Origin: Maratus speciosus
Taxonomy: Eukaryota; Arthropoda; Arachnida; Araneae; Salticidae
NCBI GenBank assembly: GCA_963932465.1
Contig: OZ010800.1
Span: 33,544,852-33,608,851 of the forward strand
Length of the DNA stretch: 64,000 bases
Direction of reading: 5' to 3'
A program made the position numbers and the translations under genes. How positions within the stretch are numbered: the stretch's first letter is position 1; each line of letters starts with the position of its first letter. Below are positions 11,531 to 24,499 of this stretch, piece by piece. The notes under the pieces are model-generated. The model was not told the origin of the DNA and searched no databases. It saw only the letters and a program-made list of their open reading frames with translations.

Positions 11531-12186
11531 GATTATAATTCTCCCACGCAGTTCTACTAAAAGAAAAACCATCCGCTTTAATTTAAATTAATAAAAAACA
11601 ATTCTTAACCAAAATATATATATAAGGAAAACAAATTAATGCATTCGAAGTCTTCTTTAGGAATCATCTGAATCTTCAATAAATTAAAACTGAAAAATTG
11701 TTTTTTTTCATCATGGAAAAACATTTTATAATTAGTATTATAAGCTCCTTATATCCATTTTTTATTTTTTTTAAGTCCCCTTGTTTCACAATTAATATCG
11801 AATGATTACAGTGAAAATTAATTAATATAAAACCAAAATTATTTTTAGCATTTGTAAACAATACTTGAAGCAATCTTACTTAGATCAAGCTCCTTATTTT
11901 AAAGAATTCATCCATGGTGCAAAATTTGTAATCCTATCAATAAAGAAATCCCAGGAGAAGAACGTTTCAACAAAGGGAGAAAAAATAGCAGATTAGTTTC
12001 GACATTTCAATTCTCAAATTAAAATTAGCTATTTGCGGTCTTTCTTGGAGGTTTTTAATGCGGAATTATCCATCTAAAAATATAATGAATTTATTGGACT
12101 GTCATTCTGAGAAACAATTAATTAGAAGGGATCACACTGATAATGAGATACATTAATAATTATTTCTGAATTAATTTCTTATGAGG
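11531..12186. other. Gene-free AT-rich stretch
   Basis: No gene, repeat boundary or structured element was recognised between the end of the RTE-like repeat and the inverted repeat at 12.19 kb. Confidence 0.5.
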
Positions 12187-12891
12187 TCTCTGTCGCCAGT
12201 GCAAAAGTGATGTGTGGCTTCAAGTTTTCATAACATTTTAAATACTTATTGAAGTTACACAAAACTTCGTAATGTATTTAATCTATATTTAAAGCTTTAT
12301 AAAATGTAAAAATAAACACTTATAATATAACATAATAAAAAATTGAGTTCGGTTAATATTGCAAAAGATTTTTACATGGTATGTCACAATCCATACAATA
12401 ACTTAACTTGGAATAGATATACCAACATAAGACGTGTGTTAAAATTAACTTTAAACTATACTCTATAGAATGAATTAATGATAAGTAAATTCTTTAACAG
12501 AAACTATTTTAAAAATTCAATTGAATTTGAAAAATGAAACAAAACTGAAAAAAAAAATAATGATTAAAAATTAATGAAAATATTTACTCATCTCGATAAT
12601 ATTAATTCATTCTATAAAATATAGGCGAAAGCTCATTTAAACATATGTTTTATGTTGATACATCTATTCTAAGTTAAGTTATCTTGCGGATTGTGGCATA
12701 TCACGCGAAAAAATGTTGCAATAGTAACTGAACTGTTTATTATTATTATTATATTATAAGTGCTTAGTTTTACATTCTATGAAACATTAAAAATGGCTTA
12801 AATATATTACATAGATTTATGTAATTTCAATAAGTATTTAGAAAGTTAGAAGAACTTGCAATTGCATCACTTTTTCACTGGCGACGGAGAT
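12187..12891. mobile_element. Long inverted repeat, founder of satellite
   Basis: The left arm (about 12187-12500) and right arm (about 12575-12891) are inverted copies with a spacer of about 75 bases. Shared landmarks are CGCCAGTG / CACTGGCG, TTATAATATAA / TTATATTATAAG, GGATTGTG and TTAATTCATTCTATA. The structure resembles a foldback MITE. The outer half of the right arm is the first unit of the tandem array that follows. No flanking duplication could be defined. Confidence 0.75.
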
Positions 12892-13170
12892 TTTAAAATG
12901 TATGAGACCCCTAGCAGCTAGTAAATCTTTAAATACGCAAAGTAACTGAACTGTTTATTATTATATTATATTATAAGTGCTTAGTTTTACATTCCATGAA
13001 ACCTTAAAAATGGCCTAAATATATTACATAGTTTTATGTAATTTCAATAAGTATTTAGAAAGTTAGAAGAACTTGCAATTACATCACTTTTTCACTGGCG
13101 ACGGAGATTTTAAAAGGTATGAGACCCCTAGCAGCTAGTAAATCTTTAAATGCGCAAAGTAACTGAACTG

Positions 13171-13213
<43 letters not shown>

Positions 13214-13417
13214 TATAAATGCTTAGTTTTACATTCTATGAAACCTTAAAAATGGCTTAAATATATTACATAGATTTATGTAATTTCAATAAGTATTTAG
13301 AAAGTTAGAAGAACTTGCAATTACATCACTTTTTCACTGGCGACGGAGATTTTAAAAGGTATGAGATCCCTAGCAGCTAGTAAATCTTTAAATACGCAAA
13401 GTAACTGAACTGTTTAA

Positions 13418-13473
<56 letters not shown>

Positions 13474-14614
13474 TATAAGTGCTTAGTTTTACATTCTATG
13501 AAACCTTAAAAATGGCTTAAATATATTACATAGATTTATGTAATTTCGATAAGTATTTAGAAAGTTAGAAGAACTTGCAATTACATCACTTTTTCACTGG
13601 CGACGGAGATTTTAAAAGGTATGAGACCCCTAGCAGCTAGTAAATCTTTAAATACGCAAAGTAACTGAACTGTTTATTATTATTATTATTATTATTATAT
13701 TATATTATAAGTGCTTAGTTTTACATTCTATGAAACCTTAAAAATGGCTTAAATATATTACATAGATTTATGTAATTTCAATAAGTATTTAGAAAGTTAG
13801 AAGAAGTTGCAATTATATCACTTTCTCACTGGCGACGGAAATTTTAAAAGGTATGAGACTCCTAGCAGCTAGTAAATCTTTAAATACGCAACGTAACTGA
13901 ACTGTTTATTATTATTATTATTATTATTATATTATATTATAAGTGCTTAGTTTTACATTCTATGAAACCTTAAAAATGACTTAAATATATTACATAGATT
14001 TATGTAATTTCAATAAGTATTTAGAAAGTTAGAAAAACTTGCAATTACATCACTTTTTCACTAGCGACGGAGATTTTAAAAGGTATGAGACCCCTAGCAG
14101 CTAGTAAATCTTTAATTACGCAAAGTAACTGAACTGTTTATTATTATTATAATTATTATTATTATTATATTATATTATTATATTATAAGTGCTTAGTTTT
14201 ACATTCTATGAAACCTTAAAAATGGCTTAAATATATTACATAGATTTATGTAATTTCAATAAGTATTTAGAAAGTTAGAAGAACTTGCAATTACATCACT
14301 TTTTCACTGGCGACGGAGATTTTAAAAGGTATGAGACCCCTAGCAGCTAGTAAATCTTTAAATACGCAAAGTAACTGAACTGTTTATTATTATTATTATT
14401 ATTATTATATTATATTATAAGTGCTTAGTTTTACATTCTATGAAACCTTAAAAATGGCTTAAATATATTACATAGATTTATGTAATTTCAATAAGTATTT
14501 AGAAAGTTAGAAGAAGTTGCAATTACATCACTTTTTCACTGGCGACGGAGATTTTAAAAGGTATGAGACTCCTAGCAGCTAGTAAATTTTTAAATACGCA
14601 ACGTAACTGAACTG

Positions 14615-14666
<52 letters not shown>

Positions 14667-14865
14667 TATAAGTGCTTAGTTTTACATTCTATGAAACCTT
14701 AAAAATGGCTTAAATATATTACATAGATTTATGTAATTTCAATAAGTATTTAGAAAGTTAGAAGAAGTTGCAATTACATCACTTTTTCACTAGCGACGGA
14801 GATTTTAAAAGGTATGAGACCCCTAGCAGCTAGTAAATCTTTAATTACGCAAAGTAACTGAACTG

Positions 14866-14908
<43 letters not shown>

Positions 14909-15117
14909 TATATTATATTATAAGTGCTTAGTTTTACATTCTATGAAACCTTAAAAATGGCTTAAATATATTACATAGATTTATGTAATTTCAATAAGTA
15001 TTTAGAAAGTTAGAAGAACTTGCAATTACATCACTTTTTCACTGGCGACGGAGATTTTAAAAGGTATGAGACCCCTAGCAGCTAGTAAATCTTTAAATAC
15101 GCAAAGTAACTGAACTG

Positions 15118-15154
<37 letters not shown>

Positions 15155-15590
15155 TATAAGTGCTTAGTTTTACATTCTATGAAGCCTTAAAAATGACTTA
15201 AATATATTACATAGATTTATGTAATTTCAATAAGTATTTAGAAAGTTAGAAGAACTTGCAATTACATCACTTTTTTACTGGCGTCGGAGATTTTAAAAGG
15301 TATGAGACCCCTAGCAGCTAGTAAATCTTTAAATACGTAAAGTAACTGAACTGTTTATTATTATTATAATAATTATTATTATTATATTATATTATTATAT
15401 TATAAGTGCTTAGTTTTACATTCTATGAAACCTTAAAAATGGCTTAAATATATTACATAGATATATGTAATTTCAATAAGTATTTAGAAAGTTAGAAGAA
15501 CTTGCAATTACATCACTTTTTCACTGGCGACGGAGATTTTAACAGGTATGAGACCCCTAGCAGCTAGTAAATCTTTAAATACGCAAAGAC
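12723..15590 (+). repeat. 12-unit satellite, 217-260 bp units with (ATT)n
   Basis: Units start with GTAACTGAACTGTTTATT at about 12723, 12941, 13158, 13400, 13660, 13892, 14124, 14370, 14602, 14852, 15102 and 15343. Each runs through an (ATT)n tract of variable length, TATAAGTGCTTAGTTTTAC, TGGCGACGGAG, and CCCCTAGCAGCTAG. Outside the (ATT)n tract units differ at only a few positions, for example CTAGCGACGG in the units near 14063 and 14793. Unit length varies mainly with the microsatellite. No coding frame crosses it. Confidence 0.95.
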
Positions 15591-15798
15591 AAATAAATGG
15601 GAAATACGAAGTGTTGTGTTTTTCGAAGTGTTGTGTCATTTAGTGGGGTTTTCTAAGATCGAAAATGCCTCAATATAAATGGGAGCGACTGTAGTGTTAT
15701 ACAAACAGGACAAGGGCGAGTGGGAATCACACTGTGAGGATCCAGTACCGTTATGTCATATTACCGTATAACTTAGTAAGTATCTGGTTTCTAGTCAA

Positions 15799-15996
15799 CA
15801 GTGTTAAATTCAGACACTTTTTTTCCGGGAGGTATTACCTTGACTCCTGGTGGGGGACATTATAGAGTTCTTGGGAGGGGGGAATTGCACTTTTTGACCA
15901 TTGAAACATAAAATCTCAAATCTTTCGGGGGAGGGGGGTGCATCTCATTGTTCCGGGGAGAATATCCTTCACTTGCCACCCCTGAATTCAACACTG
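15799..15996. mobile_element. hAT-type MITE, 198 bp
   Basis: The ends CAGTGTTAAATTCAG and, on the complement of the right, CAGTGTTGAATTCAG are inverted. Flanks CTAGTCAA (15791-15798) and CTAGTGAA (15997-16004) form an 8-bp target duplication with one mismatch. The interior is GGGGA-rich and non-coding. Confidence 0.85.
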
Positions 15997-16004
15997 CTAG
16001 TGAA

Positions 16005-17050
16005 ACATATCAAAAATAAGCTTATTTATCAATGCTACTTGTATTTTTTGTAATATAGGCTGTAATTTATTTAATTATGTTGGCAAAAATGCCGCCTCTA
16101 TTGCACAGTAGGTTTCGCGCGCTCACATTTAGATAAAAGAAGAATGGATAATGTATTCTGGCCAATATCTTAAAATATCAAACTATAAATATTATAGGTA
16201 AATTAAAGTTCTTACCTGTTCATTTCCACCGCAGAAATTCCTTGTTTTCACGGCCGATTTAAATCCATGTTATTTTTACGACGTAATCTAGCGTTTTATT
16301 TCAGCTCTAAAACTGTGAGGATAACAATTGTGTTAAATAATATCACACATGAAGAATTCACTCATGAGGCTGATGCGTAGTTATTAACTTATATTAAGAT
16401 TTAAGAAATTTTACATTAAGTATTAAATTTTACAGTGTTAAAGGTTTTATATAATAGCATGGTACGCTGAACATTTTTGGGAGCGATTTATTTTTATATC
16501 TTTTTTATTTAATAATCAGACAGCATAATAAAAAATGAGTCAGTAGAGTTTTTTAATTCTGTTAAGTCAATCACGTGATACTGCTTGGGCTTGCATCACA
16601 TCTGGAAGAAAATAGTCCTTTTTGATTTATTGATAATTACTGTTTATATTTGGATAAACATGCTTCCTTTTCGATGTTGCAACGTTTGAAGATTATGAGA
16701 TTGTATTGATTTACAGTCTCATTTTATTCGTATAAGAATTCAGAAATGGTATTGTAGGGAATAACTAATGTCACACTTAACTGATTGCGTGATTTATTTT
16801 TCATCTGATGGTGGTTATATTTTCAGCAAATTACATTGTTTTATTTAATTTAACTTGGTCTTGCATGTAAAGACTTGATTTTGTAATAGATTTTTCCATT
16901 CACTTCTTAGGCTGGAATTATGAAATGTCCTTCCTGACTCTACCAGTAGGGATAAGGTAGTTTCCGTATTCCTTGTTCTTAAGAATTTATCTCATTTTAC
17001 TCTAATATACGAGTCTAAAATGCCTGTAATCCGGTTATATACGATTCCCC
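16005..17050. other. Gene-free stretch
   Basis: No gene or repeat boundary was recognised. It may be unique intergenic or intronic sequence, or old unrecognised repeat. Confidence 0.45.
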
Positions 17051-17410
17051 AGTTTTTAAGTGCGTTCGTAAATATATTAATACGTAGCACCGTTAGTCGT
17101 CCTCTGGTCCGTCCGTCTGTCCGCATATAAAAGCGCAAAAACTATCCAACCGAATAGTTTGACGGTATTTTGACGAGTCTATTCAAATTTTATGAAAATC
17201 GAATCAAAACTTAAAAAGATATTAATAAAAGTTTTCTGCATTCTATTTAATCCTATCATACGTAATTAATTCAATGATATACCATGATGGGTAATGATTC
17301 TAGATGACCATCGTGATTATTCTATTAAATATTATCATACGTAATGAATTCAATGATATCCCATGATAAGAAATGGTTCTAGGTTACCATGGTGATTACG
17401 TAACTATTTA
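17050..17410. repeat. Simple-repeat tail and 80-bp duplication
   Basis: GTCCGTCCGTCTGTCCGC at 17108-17126 followed by ATTTTATGAAAATCG resembles tails linked to RTE-type elements. A direct duplication with an 80-base offset follows: TATCATACGTAATTAATTCA near 17254 and TATCATACGTAATGAATTCA near 17334, each leading to CCATGAT and a TGGTGATTA-like block. Confidence 0.55.
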
Positions 17411-17479
17411 AGATGGAGTTCTATTATTTCCGTAGTAATTTAATATATATAATCGTAATAAATTTCGTATTTCGGGCCT

Positions 17480-17830
17480 ATTTTCATTCACGACACTCGA
17501 GCCTTTGAAAGTTTGCCCTCATTTTGCTGTTCCAGCCGCGAACCGGGGTGGGCCTCGGACCGGGTAGGGTTCTATATTCATTCACGACATTCGGACCGGA
17601 CCGGGCAGGACCTCACTTTTCTCTGAAGTATCCGGCCGGGTAGGACTTCACTTTTCTCTGAAGTATCGGGCCAGGCCTAATGTGTTTTTCCTTAACAAGT
17701 CGTAACTGGCTTCAGTCTTCCTAGTTCTACACTGACCGAAATTTTCAGTTCCGGTCTCGACGCGGCCCGTATGAAAATCATTGTCTCGGTGTGATCTGGT
17801 CCGAGCAAAAATCAGTAAAATTTGGCTTAG
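17480..17830. mobile_element. GGCC/CCGG-rich hAT-like fragment
   Basis: The stretch is rich in GGACCGGG, CCGGCCGGG and CGGCCCG against an AT-rich background and contains two copies of TTCACTTTTCTCTGAAGTATC (about 17607 and 17649). Its style matches the element at 28159-30704 and the fragment at 43560-43820. There is no coding capacity. Confidence 0.5.
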
Positions 17831-19337
17831 CCCAAAAAATTTTGCAAAAAATTTATATACTTTTAAATCACCATTATTCTACAATTAAACTTAAAAATTT
17901 CTTTTAAAAATTCTTTTTAAAGAACAGTAAATTCTTAAGCAATAAAATTAAAGTACAGTAAAACTTTCGAAAAAGAATCTGCCTATGACGAAATCCTGTA
18001 TTAAACGGGAAAATATGTTGGTTCATGTAAAATCTACCCTATTAAAATCCGTTCTCGTATCTATGTAACCTAAAAATTCGGAAACCACAGGGCGCGAAAT
18101 TTGGCTCACGGGTTGATGGTAGGGGACCCATGAACGATTGGTGCAAAAAATTCGAAAATTTTAAAAAGTTTTTTTTTTTATATTTTTGGCGAATTTTTGC
18201 CTTTTTTTTATGTTCAACCCGTAATCGCGCGAGTTCTAACCAGTTCAATGTTTACTGCAATGTAAGATATACATATTACGTATGAACACGCTGCAATACT
18301 AAGAAACTGTAGCGGGTATTACGCGGGAATACATTTACCTCGCATGCAAATAATTAGAGATTATTTAATTGCGCTTAATCATTACTTTTTTTAAATAAAA
18401 AAAAAACATTTTATCAAAAAGATCAACAAAACTTTTTTATTCTATTTGTTCCCTTATTACAGATATATCGTTTTATCGTCTGCTGCCATAGCAACATGAT
18501 AAATTAAATTTCATTAAAAAAATGCACAGTAATAGAAAAACATTTTTCTAAATCAAATAGTTATTGAAAAAATGAACTCCCGTGCGTTGAACGTTTGCAT
18601 AATCTTCAAATGTCTCTGTTATTAGAAGTCACTAGTAAGAACAAATTATGTAAAATGTGCTATAATTATGTAACGTCTGTTTCATTACACCCAAATTTCA
18701 ATCTAGTAAAAATCTCGAGCAGTCTAATGTAGTGACTGAGTTATGTCATCATAGCAATCCTTGCCATTGTAGTAACTTTTGAAATGTTCTCATTATCTCA
18801 ATGAGAGGTTTATGTAATTTGTTTTTGTAAAACCTGTAAATATGTAAATAGAAAATTGGAAAAACATTGAAAAAGCATTATTCATCACATCAGCTATTAA
18901 AAAATACTATGTTTCTTTGAAAAAAGAGACACGTTCCATTTCAGATGTGTTATTGTTGTAGTAAGTGTAACATATTATATATGTGTATGGTTTCGTAACT
19001 TGATGTTGTCTTTATAGTATTCTGTTTTGTAGAATTATACATTGCTAGCATATGTAAATAATTGTCAATTCTGTTTAAACTTGAAAGATTTTCACAAATA
19101 TGATTTGATGAAGTAATACTCTATAATAAGATAACTGTAACCTAAATTAAATATAAGCCAGTTTTATTTTTCAAAAGATCACAGATATTTATGTTGTAAT
19201 GTGGAATTGTAAAACTTTATAATAAGCATTGTAAAAGTCATTTGTTACACGAGCAGTTAGTGGATTGGTCTGTCATCGGGTTTGCACTATCACTCCAAGG
19301 CATAAGCTGAGTTCCCGAGGTGGTCATCCCTGTCATT
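17831..19337. other. Gene-free AT-rich stretch
   Basis: No gene was recognised. A 68-aa minus-strand frame at 18042-18248 is lysine-rich, ends in a poly-T-derived segment and has no recognised domain. Confidence 0.5.
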
Positions 19338-21838
19338 ATAGAGCGGGCGGTGGCGACACGAATGACTACGTCATCGAGTTACGGGATGAAATCATGATGC
19401 AGGACAAGATTTTTAGGAGTTGATAAAGGAATGACTGGTCTGCCTCGACATTTCTTGGTACGATAGGCGCAGCAGCGGGCGCCAACTCGTGTACAAATGA
19501 AAACCCTATAAACATAGTATTTTACATTACATTGCCATATATACTACTTCATATCGACTTTCAAGATGAATTAAGGGTTTAGGAAAAGCTTATTAACAGT
19601 ACGGGAGGAAAAGACTGATTTGGCATAACTTGGTACAAAGCGCGAAGAACGGGGCGCCAATTCGTTAATTTCACAGTGTTATTACGTCATCGAGTTACGG
19701 CTTGAAATTTTGGCAAATGAAACATACCGATTATTACAATACGAATATTTCGGTCTGCTCGTCATATCTTGGTAGGAGATGATCAGAGCGGGGCGCCAAT
19801 TTTTAATTTTGGCTGTATAATCACATCATCGAGCTACGACTTTAAAATTTTGCACATTAAAGGAGCATATATGTACAATGAGATTACTTCAGCCTGCCTC
19901 GTCATATCTTGGTACCAGACGAGCAGAGCTGGGCGCCAATTTTTAATTTTTGCGGTATAATCACGTCATCGAGTTACGGGATGAAATCATGATGCAGGAC
20001 AAGATTTTTAGGCGCACATTAAGGAATGACCGGTCTGCCTCGACATTTCTTGGTACGATAGGCGCAGCAGCGGGCGCCAACTCGTCATTTTAGCTCCACT
20101 ATCACGTCATCGAGTTACGGGATGAAACCGATGCCAAATTAAAGTTGAAAAAAGTCTTTTAAGAATAGTTTGGTCTACCTGCGCATATCCTGGTAGAAAC
20201 CCCCGGCAGACTAAAATCTATAACAAAAAAAATACGTCATAATGTACAAATGAAAACCCTATAAACACAGTATTTTACATTAAACATTAAACATTCCGAT
20301 TAGTACGATACGAATATTTCAGTCTGCCTCGTCATATCTTGGTAGGAGATGATCAGAGCAGGGCGCCAAATTTAATTTTGGCGGTATAATCACCTCATCG
20401 AGCTACGACTCTAAAATTTTGCACATTAAAGGAGCATATCAGTACAATGAGATTATTTCACTCTGCCTCGTCATATCTTGGTACGAGACGAGCAGAGCGG
20501 GGCGCCAATTTTTAATTTTTGCGGTATAATGACGTCATCGAGTAACGGGATGAAATCATGATGCAGGACAAGATTTTTAGGCGCACATTAAGGAATGACC
20601 GGTCTGCCTCGACATTTCTTGGCACGATAGGCGCAGCATCGGGCGCCAACTCGTCATTTTGGCGTCAATATCACGTCATCGAGTTACGGGATAAAACCGG
20701 TGCCAAATTAAAGGTGAAAAAAGGTCTTTTAAGAATATTTTGGTCTGCCTGCGCATATCCTGGTAGAAACCCCCAGCAGCCTAAAATCTATAACAAAAAA
20801 ATACGTCATAATGTACAAATGAAAACCCTATAAACATAGTATTTTACATTAAACATTAAACATTCCGATTAGTACGATACGAATATTTCAGTCTGCCTCG
20901 TCATAACTTGGTAGGAGATGGTCAGAGCGGGGCGCCAATTTTTAATTTTGTCGGTATAATCACATCATCGAGCTACGACTTTAAAATTTTGCACATTAAA
21001 GGAGCATATCAGTACAATGAGATTATTTCACTCTGCCTCGTCATATCTTGGTACGAGATGAGCAGAGCGGGGCACCAATTCTTAATTTTTGCGGTATAAT
21101 CACGTCATCGAGTTACGGGATGAAATCATGATGCAGGACAAGATTTTTAGGCGTACTTTAATGAATGACCGGTCTGCCTCGACATTTCTAGGCACAATAG
21201 GCGCAGCAGCGGGCGCCAAATCGGCATTTTGGCGTCACTATCTCGTCATCGAGTTACGGGATGAAACCGATGCCAAATTAAAGGTGAAAAATAGTCTTTT
21301 AAGAATATTTTGGTCTGCCTGCGCATATCCTGGTACAAACCCCCGGCAGACTAAAATCTATAACAAAAAAAATACGTCATAATGTACAAATGAAAACCCT
21401 ATAAACATAGTATTTTACATTAAAGATTAAACATTCCGATTAGTACGATACGAATATTTCAGTCTGCCTCGTCATATCTTGGTAGGAGATGATCAGAGCG
21501 GGGCGCGAACTCTTGTACAAATGAAAAACCTATAAACATAGTATTTTACATTACATTGCCATATATATTAATTCGTATCGACTTTCAGAGTGATTTAAGG
21601 GTTTACGAAAATCTCATTAACAGTAAGTGAGAAATGACTGATTCGGCGTAACTTGGTACAAAGCGAGGGGAACGGGGCGCCAATTTCCTATTTTGACAGT
21701 ACTATTACGTCATCGAGTTACGGCTTGAAATTTTGGCACATAAACATACAGATTAGTACAATACGAATATTTCAGTCCGCCTCGTCTTGGTAGAAGTTAA
21801 GCAGAGTGGGGCGCCAATTCTTAATTTTTTTGGTATGA
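19338..21838 (+). repeat. Left arm of foldback structure, 570-bp units
   Basis: This arm is the inverted counterpart of 25089-28157. Its middle is a higher-order repeat of about 570 bp: the CATGATGCAGGACAAG block recurs near 19392, 19988, 20557 and 21128. Each higher-order unit contains shorter related modules that alternate a TCATCGAG(T/C)TACG box with a GGCGCCAA box. Small frames of 60-100 aa recur once per unit and are products of the repetition. The outer edge is GGGCGGTGGCGACACGAAT. Confidence 0.9.
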
Positions 21839-21964
21839 TCAAGTCATCGAGTTACGACTTGAAATTTTCGGACATTAAAGTAACATATAAGTAAATTTAG
21901 AATATTTCAGCTCTCTCAATAGCTTTTCACGTCATAACCACTATGCTGTTTTGTCCATAATGTA

Positions 21965-22661
21965 CCGGGTGAGCCAAAAGTTCGTTATAACTTTAAAAAT
22001 TCATAAAAAATGAAGAAATTATGATAAAGGAGTGCGGTTTACAAGAAAGGGCTGACAAGGTAGTCGGGTTTTTTTTAGTAGTAAAAAAAAGAAAAAAAAA
22101 AGGTTAAGAAATAATATGCAAAGGGTGCTGACGACCCGAAACACAATGAACAGGACAGCTGTTGTGTCGTAGAATCTTCTGGAGGTCATGTTGAACATTT
22201 GTTATTGGAAGAACAAAAAAAAATGGAGCGTATTTTTGTCCTGTTTATTGTGATCGGATCTTCAGCGCCCTCTACATGTGATTATTTATTTTGCTACTAA
22301 ATGTCGCCCAGTGGCGTGGTCGGTAGCGACAGCTACTGCAACGCCGGGGCCCGGGTTCGAATCCTCGGGTAAGACATGTATGTAATTGTGAATGTCCCAT
22401 TGTTGTAATATAATATATGTAATGGAAAAATAAAATTGTTGTGACTTGTTGTTGTTTCTGTATCATAAGGATCATTCGAGGCGACAGCCATAGTAGCTAT
22501 AGGCCCCAAAGCATCCCACTTCGGTGGACTTCAAATGTCAAATGATACTAAAGAAAATCCGACTATCCTGTGAGCCCTTTCTTGCAAACCGCACACCTTT
22601 ATCATAATTTGTGTCTGTTGTACGAGTTTTTAAATTTTTAACGAAATTTTTGCTCACCCAG
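21965..22661. mobile_element. TA-flanked MITE with about 105-bp TIRs
   Basis: Inverted ends CCGGGTGAGCCAAAAG and, on the complement of the right, CTGGGTGAGCAAAAA are flanked by TA at 21963-21964 and 22662-22663. The inverted similarity continues for about 105 bases, including GCGGTTTACAAGAAAGGGCT at 22045-22064 and its complement near 22578-22597. This is a Tc1/mariner-type non-autonomous element in the core of the foldback structure. It carries a SINE. Confidence 0.8.
22301..22455 (+). ncRNA. tRNA-derived SINE
   Basis: An A-box-like TGGCGTGGTCGG (22312-22323) and a perfect B box GGTTCGAATCC (22354-22364) lie in tRNA-like spacing. They are followed by a non-tRNA body and a TTGTTGTTG-type tail. 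It sits within the TA-flanked MITE. The cloverleaf is not intact enough to call a working tRNA, and no clear target duplication was seen. Confidence 0.6.
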
Positions 22662-22663
22662 TA

Positions 22664-23481
22664 TATAAAATTCATTTGAAAAAAAAAAAAAAACATTTAG
22701 TCATATATGCAAACTTTTTAGGTTTTTATCTTAGAAAATATTTTATAGAATTTCAGAATAGTCTTTCAAATATTTTATTTTCAGATTGAAGCACATCACC
22801 AAAGTCTACAAAATATTTCATTATATAGTATATCCTGATATGTATTATTATATATTCACGCGTGAAATTTAGGTTTATGACCTAAAAAATTCTTAAAACT
22901 ATTTGAAATATTATGTATCTAAAAAATTTAATGTTTCATTTTGTACTTCTAGTTAATGGATTATTTAATAATTTAGCAAAATACCAAAAAAGACATGTCA
23001 ATAACTAAATAAATAATACAATACACATACCCAAGTTTGAGTAATTAATGAAATTTTTTTTGTTGTTCAGATGTTTTGATTATAGTGCTACTGTTTTTTA
23101 TTGGTTACGTTTTCTCTTTATAAATGAGAATACATCTTAAAATATTTTTAAAGAATTTTTTCGAAAAAAAAAACAAAATTTTTAAGGATAATCGCAAGAT
23201 TGCATCCAAATTCGAAAGCGAATTTTACTGTACAATACCTCAAACACAAAAAAATATGATTTGTAAAAATATGTAACATTACTTGATAAACTTTGTTTTG
23301 TATTGTAACGATAAAAAATTCTTCCAGTTTAATCTGCATTAAAAACGGAATTGTATTTCTAATTGGCATATACTTATTTACTTGCATCTAGTAAGAAATC
23401 ATAACAAAAAGATTTGTATTTTATTAAGCACATAGAAACCACGTAAAGCAGAAGTGATGAAAACATAGATGAGTAGTTTAC

Positions 23482-23523
<42 letters not shown>

Positions 23524-23963
23524 CGAAGAACAAAAAAAAAAAAAAAAACACTCGAAAAATTATGATTAGCAAGTAAAAGAACAATTTTAACAGAAAAATA
23601 TCTAATTGAAATAATGATTTTTTTAGAGAAGTCAAAATGTAATGCATTCAAACGGTTGTTAAATTACTGAGTAACGAAAATTCACACAAAAGTGGAACAA
23701 AATTACAGAAATTAAAACATTTTTGATAATTTAAGTATTTAAAATATTTAAAGTATCCTTTTCAAGAAGAAAAAGAATTTTAAACAGATAGATAATATTC
23801 TTAAGAAAAAAAAAACATGAATATCAGTGATTAATATGTTTTTAATGAATTTTCCAAAAACAATTTATAAATTGAGATGTTCAAGATTAAATATCTGACT
23901 CTATATAATAATTAAAAGAATTTCATTAAAAAAAAACAAAAGAAAAACAACAACAACAGAAGT
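22664..23963. other. AT-rich core of foldback, possible intron
   Basis: No coding was recognised. It has long A runs at 23486-23522 and 23532-23549. If the exon at 23982-24284 is real, this stretch would be at least part of the intron downstream of its splice donor. Confidence 0.4.
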
Positions 23964-23981
23964 TTAAAAAAAAATACTTAC

Positions 23982-24284
23982 CATACTGTCATCTGGGGAA
24001 GGTAATGAAACATTAGAAAAGGCTTCAGAATATTTTCTTTTTAGAACAGTTAATTTTCTATAGCAATCCGTGTGAAATTTAAATAAGTCCATGTTTTCAC
24101 CCAACACAAGTTCATTGTATTTTAGCCCTTTCGCTTTTCGAAACGTTAGCGCATCACAACACCTTTTAAAGGTTCTTTCGTTAAAATTACACAACTTAAC
24201 ATATTCAGGCGGTTTGTCATCAATACTTAGCCTACATTGAGGAAATTTTCGACGTTTTTTCTTACAGATAAAACACTGATCCAT
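23982..24284 (-). CDS. Exon of a Cys/His zinc-binding-type protein
   Basis: Reading leftwards from ATG at 24284, the frame encodes about 101 residues starting MDQCFICKKKRRKFPQCR. It has a CxxC pair near residues 4-7 and an FHTDCYRKLT motif near residue 76. This CxxC...HxxCY(R)KxT arrangement recurs in uncharacterised arthropod proteins, often repeat-associated; that is recalled and was not searched. The frame ends at a strong splice donor (GTAAGT on the minus strand, 23976-23981), which supports a real spliced gene. Downstream exons were not found. It lies in the foldback core, so it may be the element's own gene or captured host sequence. An in-frame upstream ATG at 24317 would add 12 residues. 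Confidence 0.55.
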
Positions 24285-24499
24285 ATTTTCAAATATAAAA
24301 AGAACACTTATTTGCAAATCTTCAGAAAAAGAATCAACAATGAAAAAATCATCTGCTTGACTGTATCATATATTGAAAAAATATTTAGATATTTCTCTGC
24401 TTCGAGACTAAGGAATTTTCACTTTTAACGGTTGAATAAAAAATAATTACATTAACACATATTGGACAATTGCACCATAAAATCTAATAAATAAAGACA

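Noticed and set aside
12723..15590. CRISPR-like regular array
   Set aside because: Unit length of 217-260 bp, near-identical whole units and embedded (ATT)n show a eukaryotic satellite, not repeats with unique spacers.
19769..21382. Recurrent 60-100 aa frames in the foldback arms (also at 25523-27786)
   Set aside because: They repeat once per 570-bp unit with the same peptide, and no start context or domain supports them; products of the repeat.
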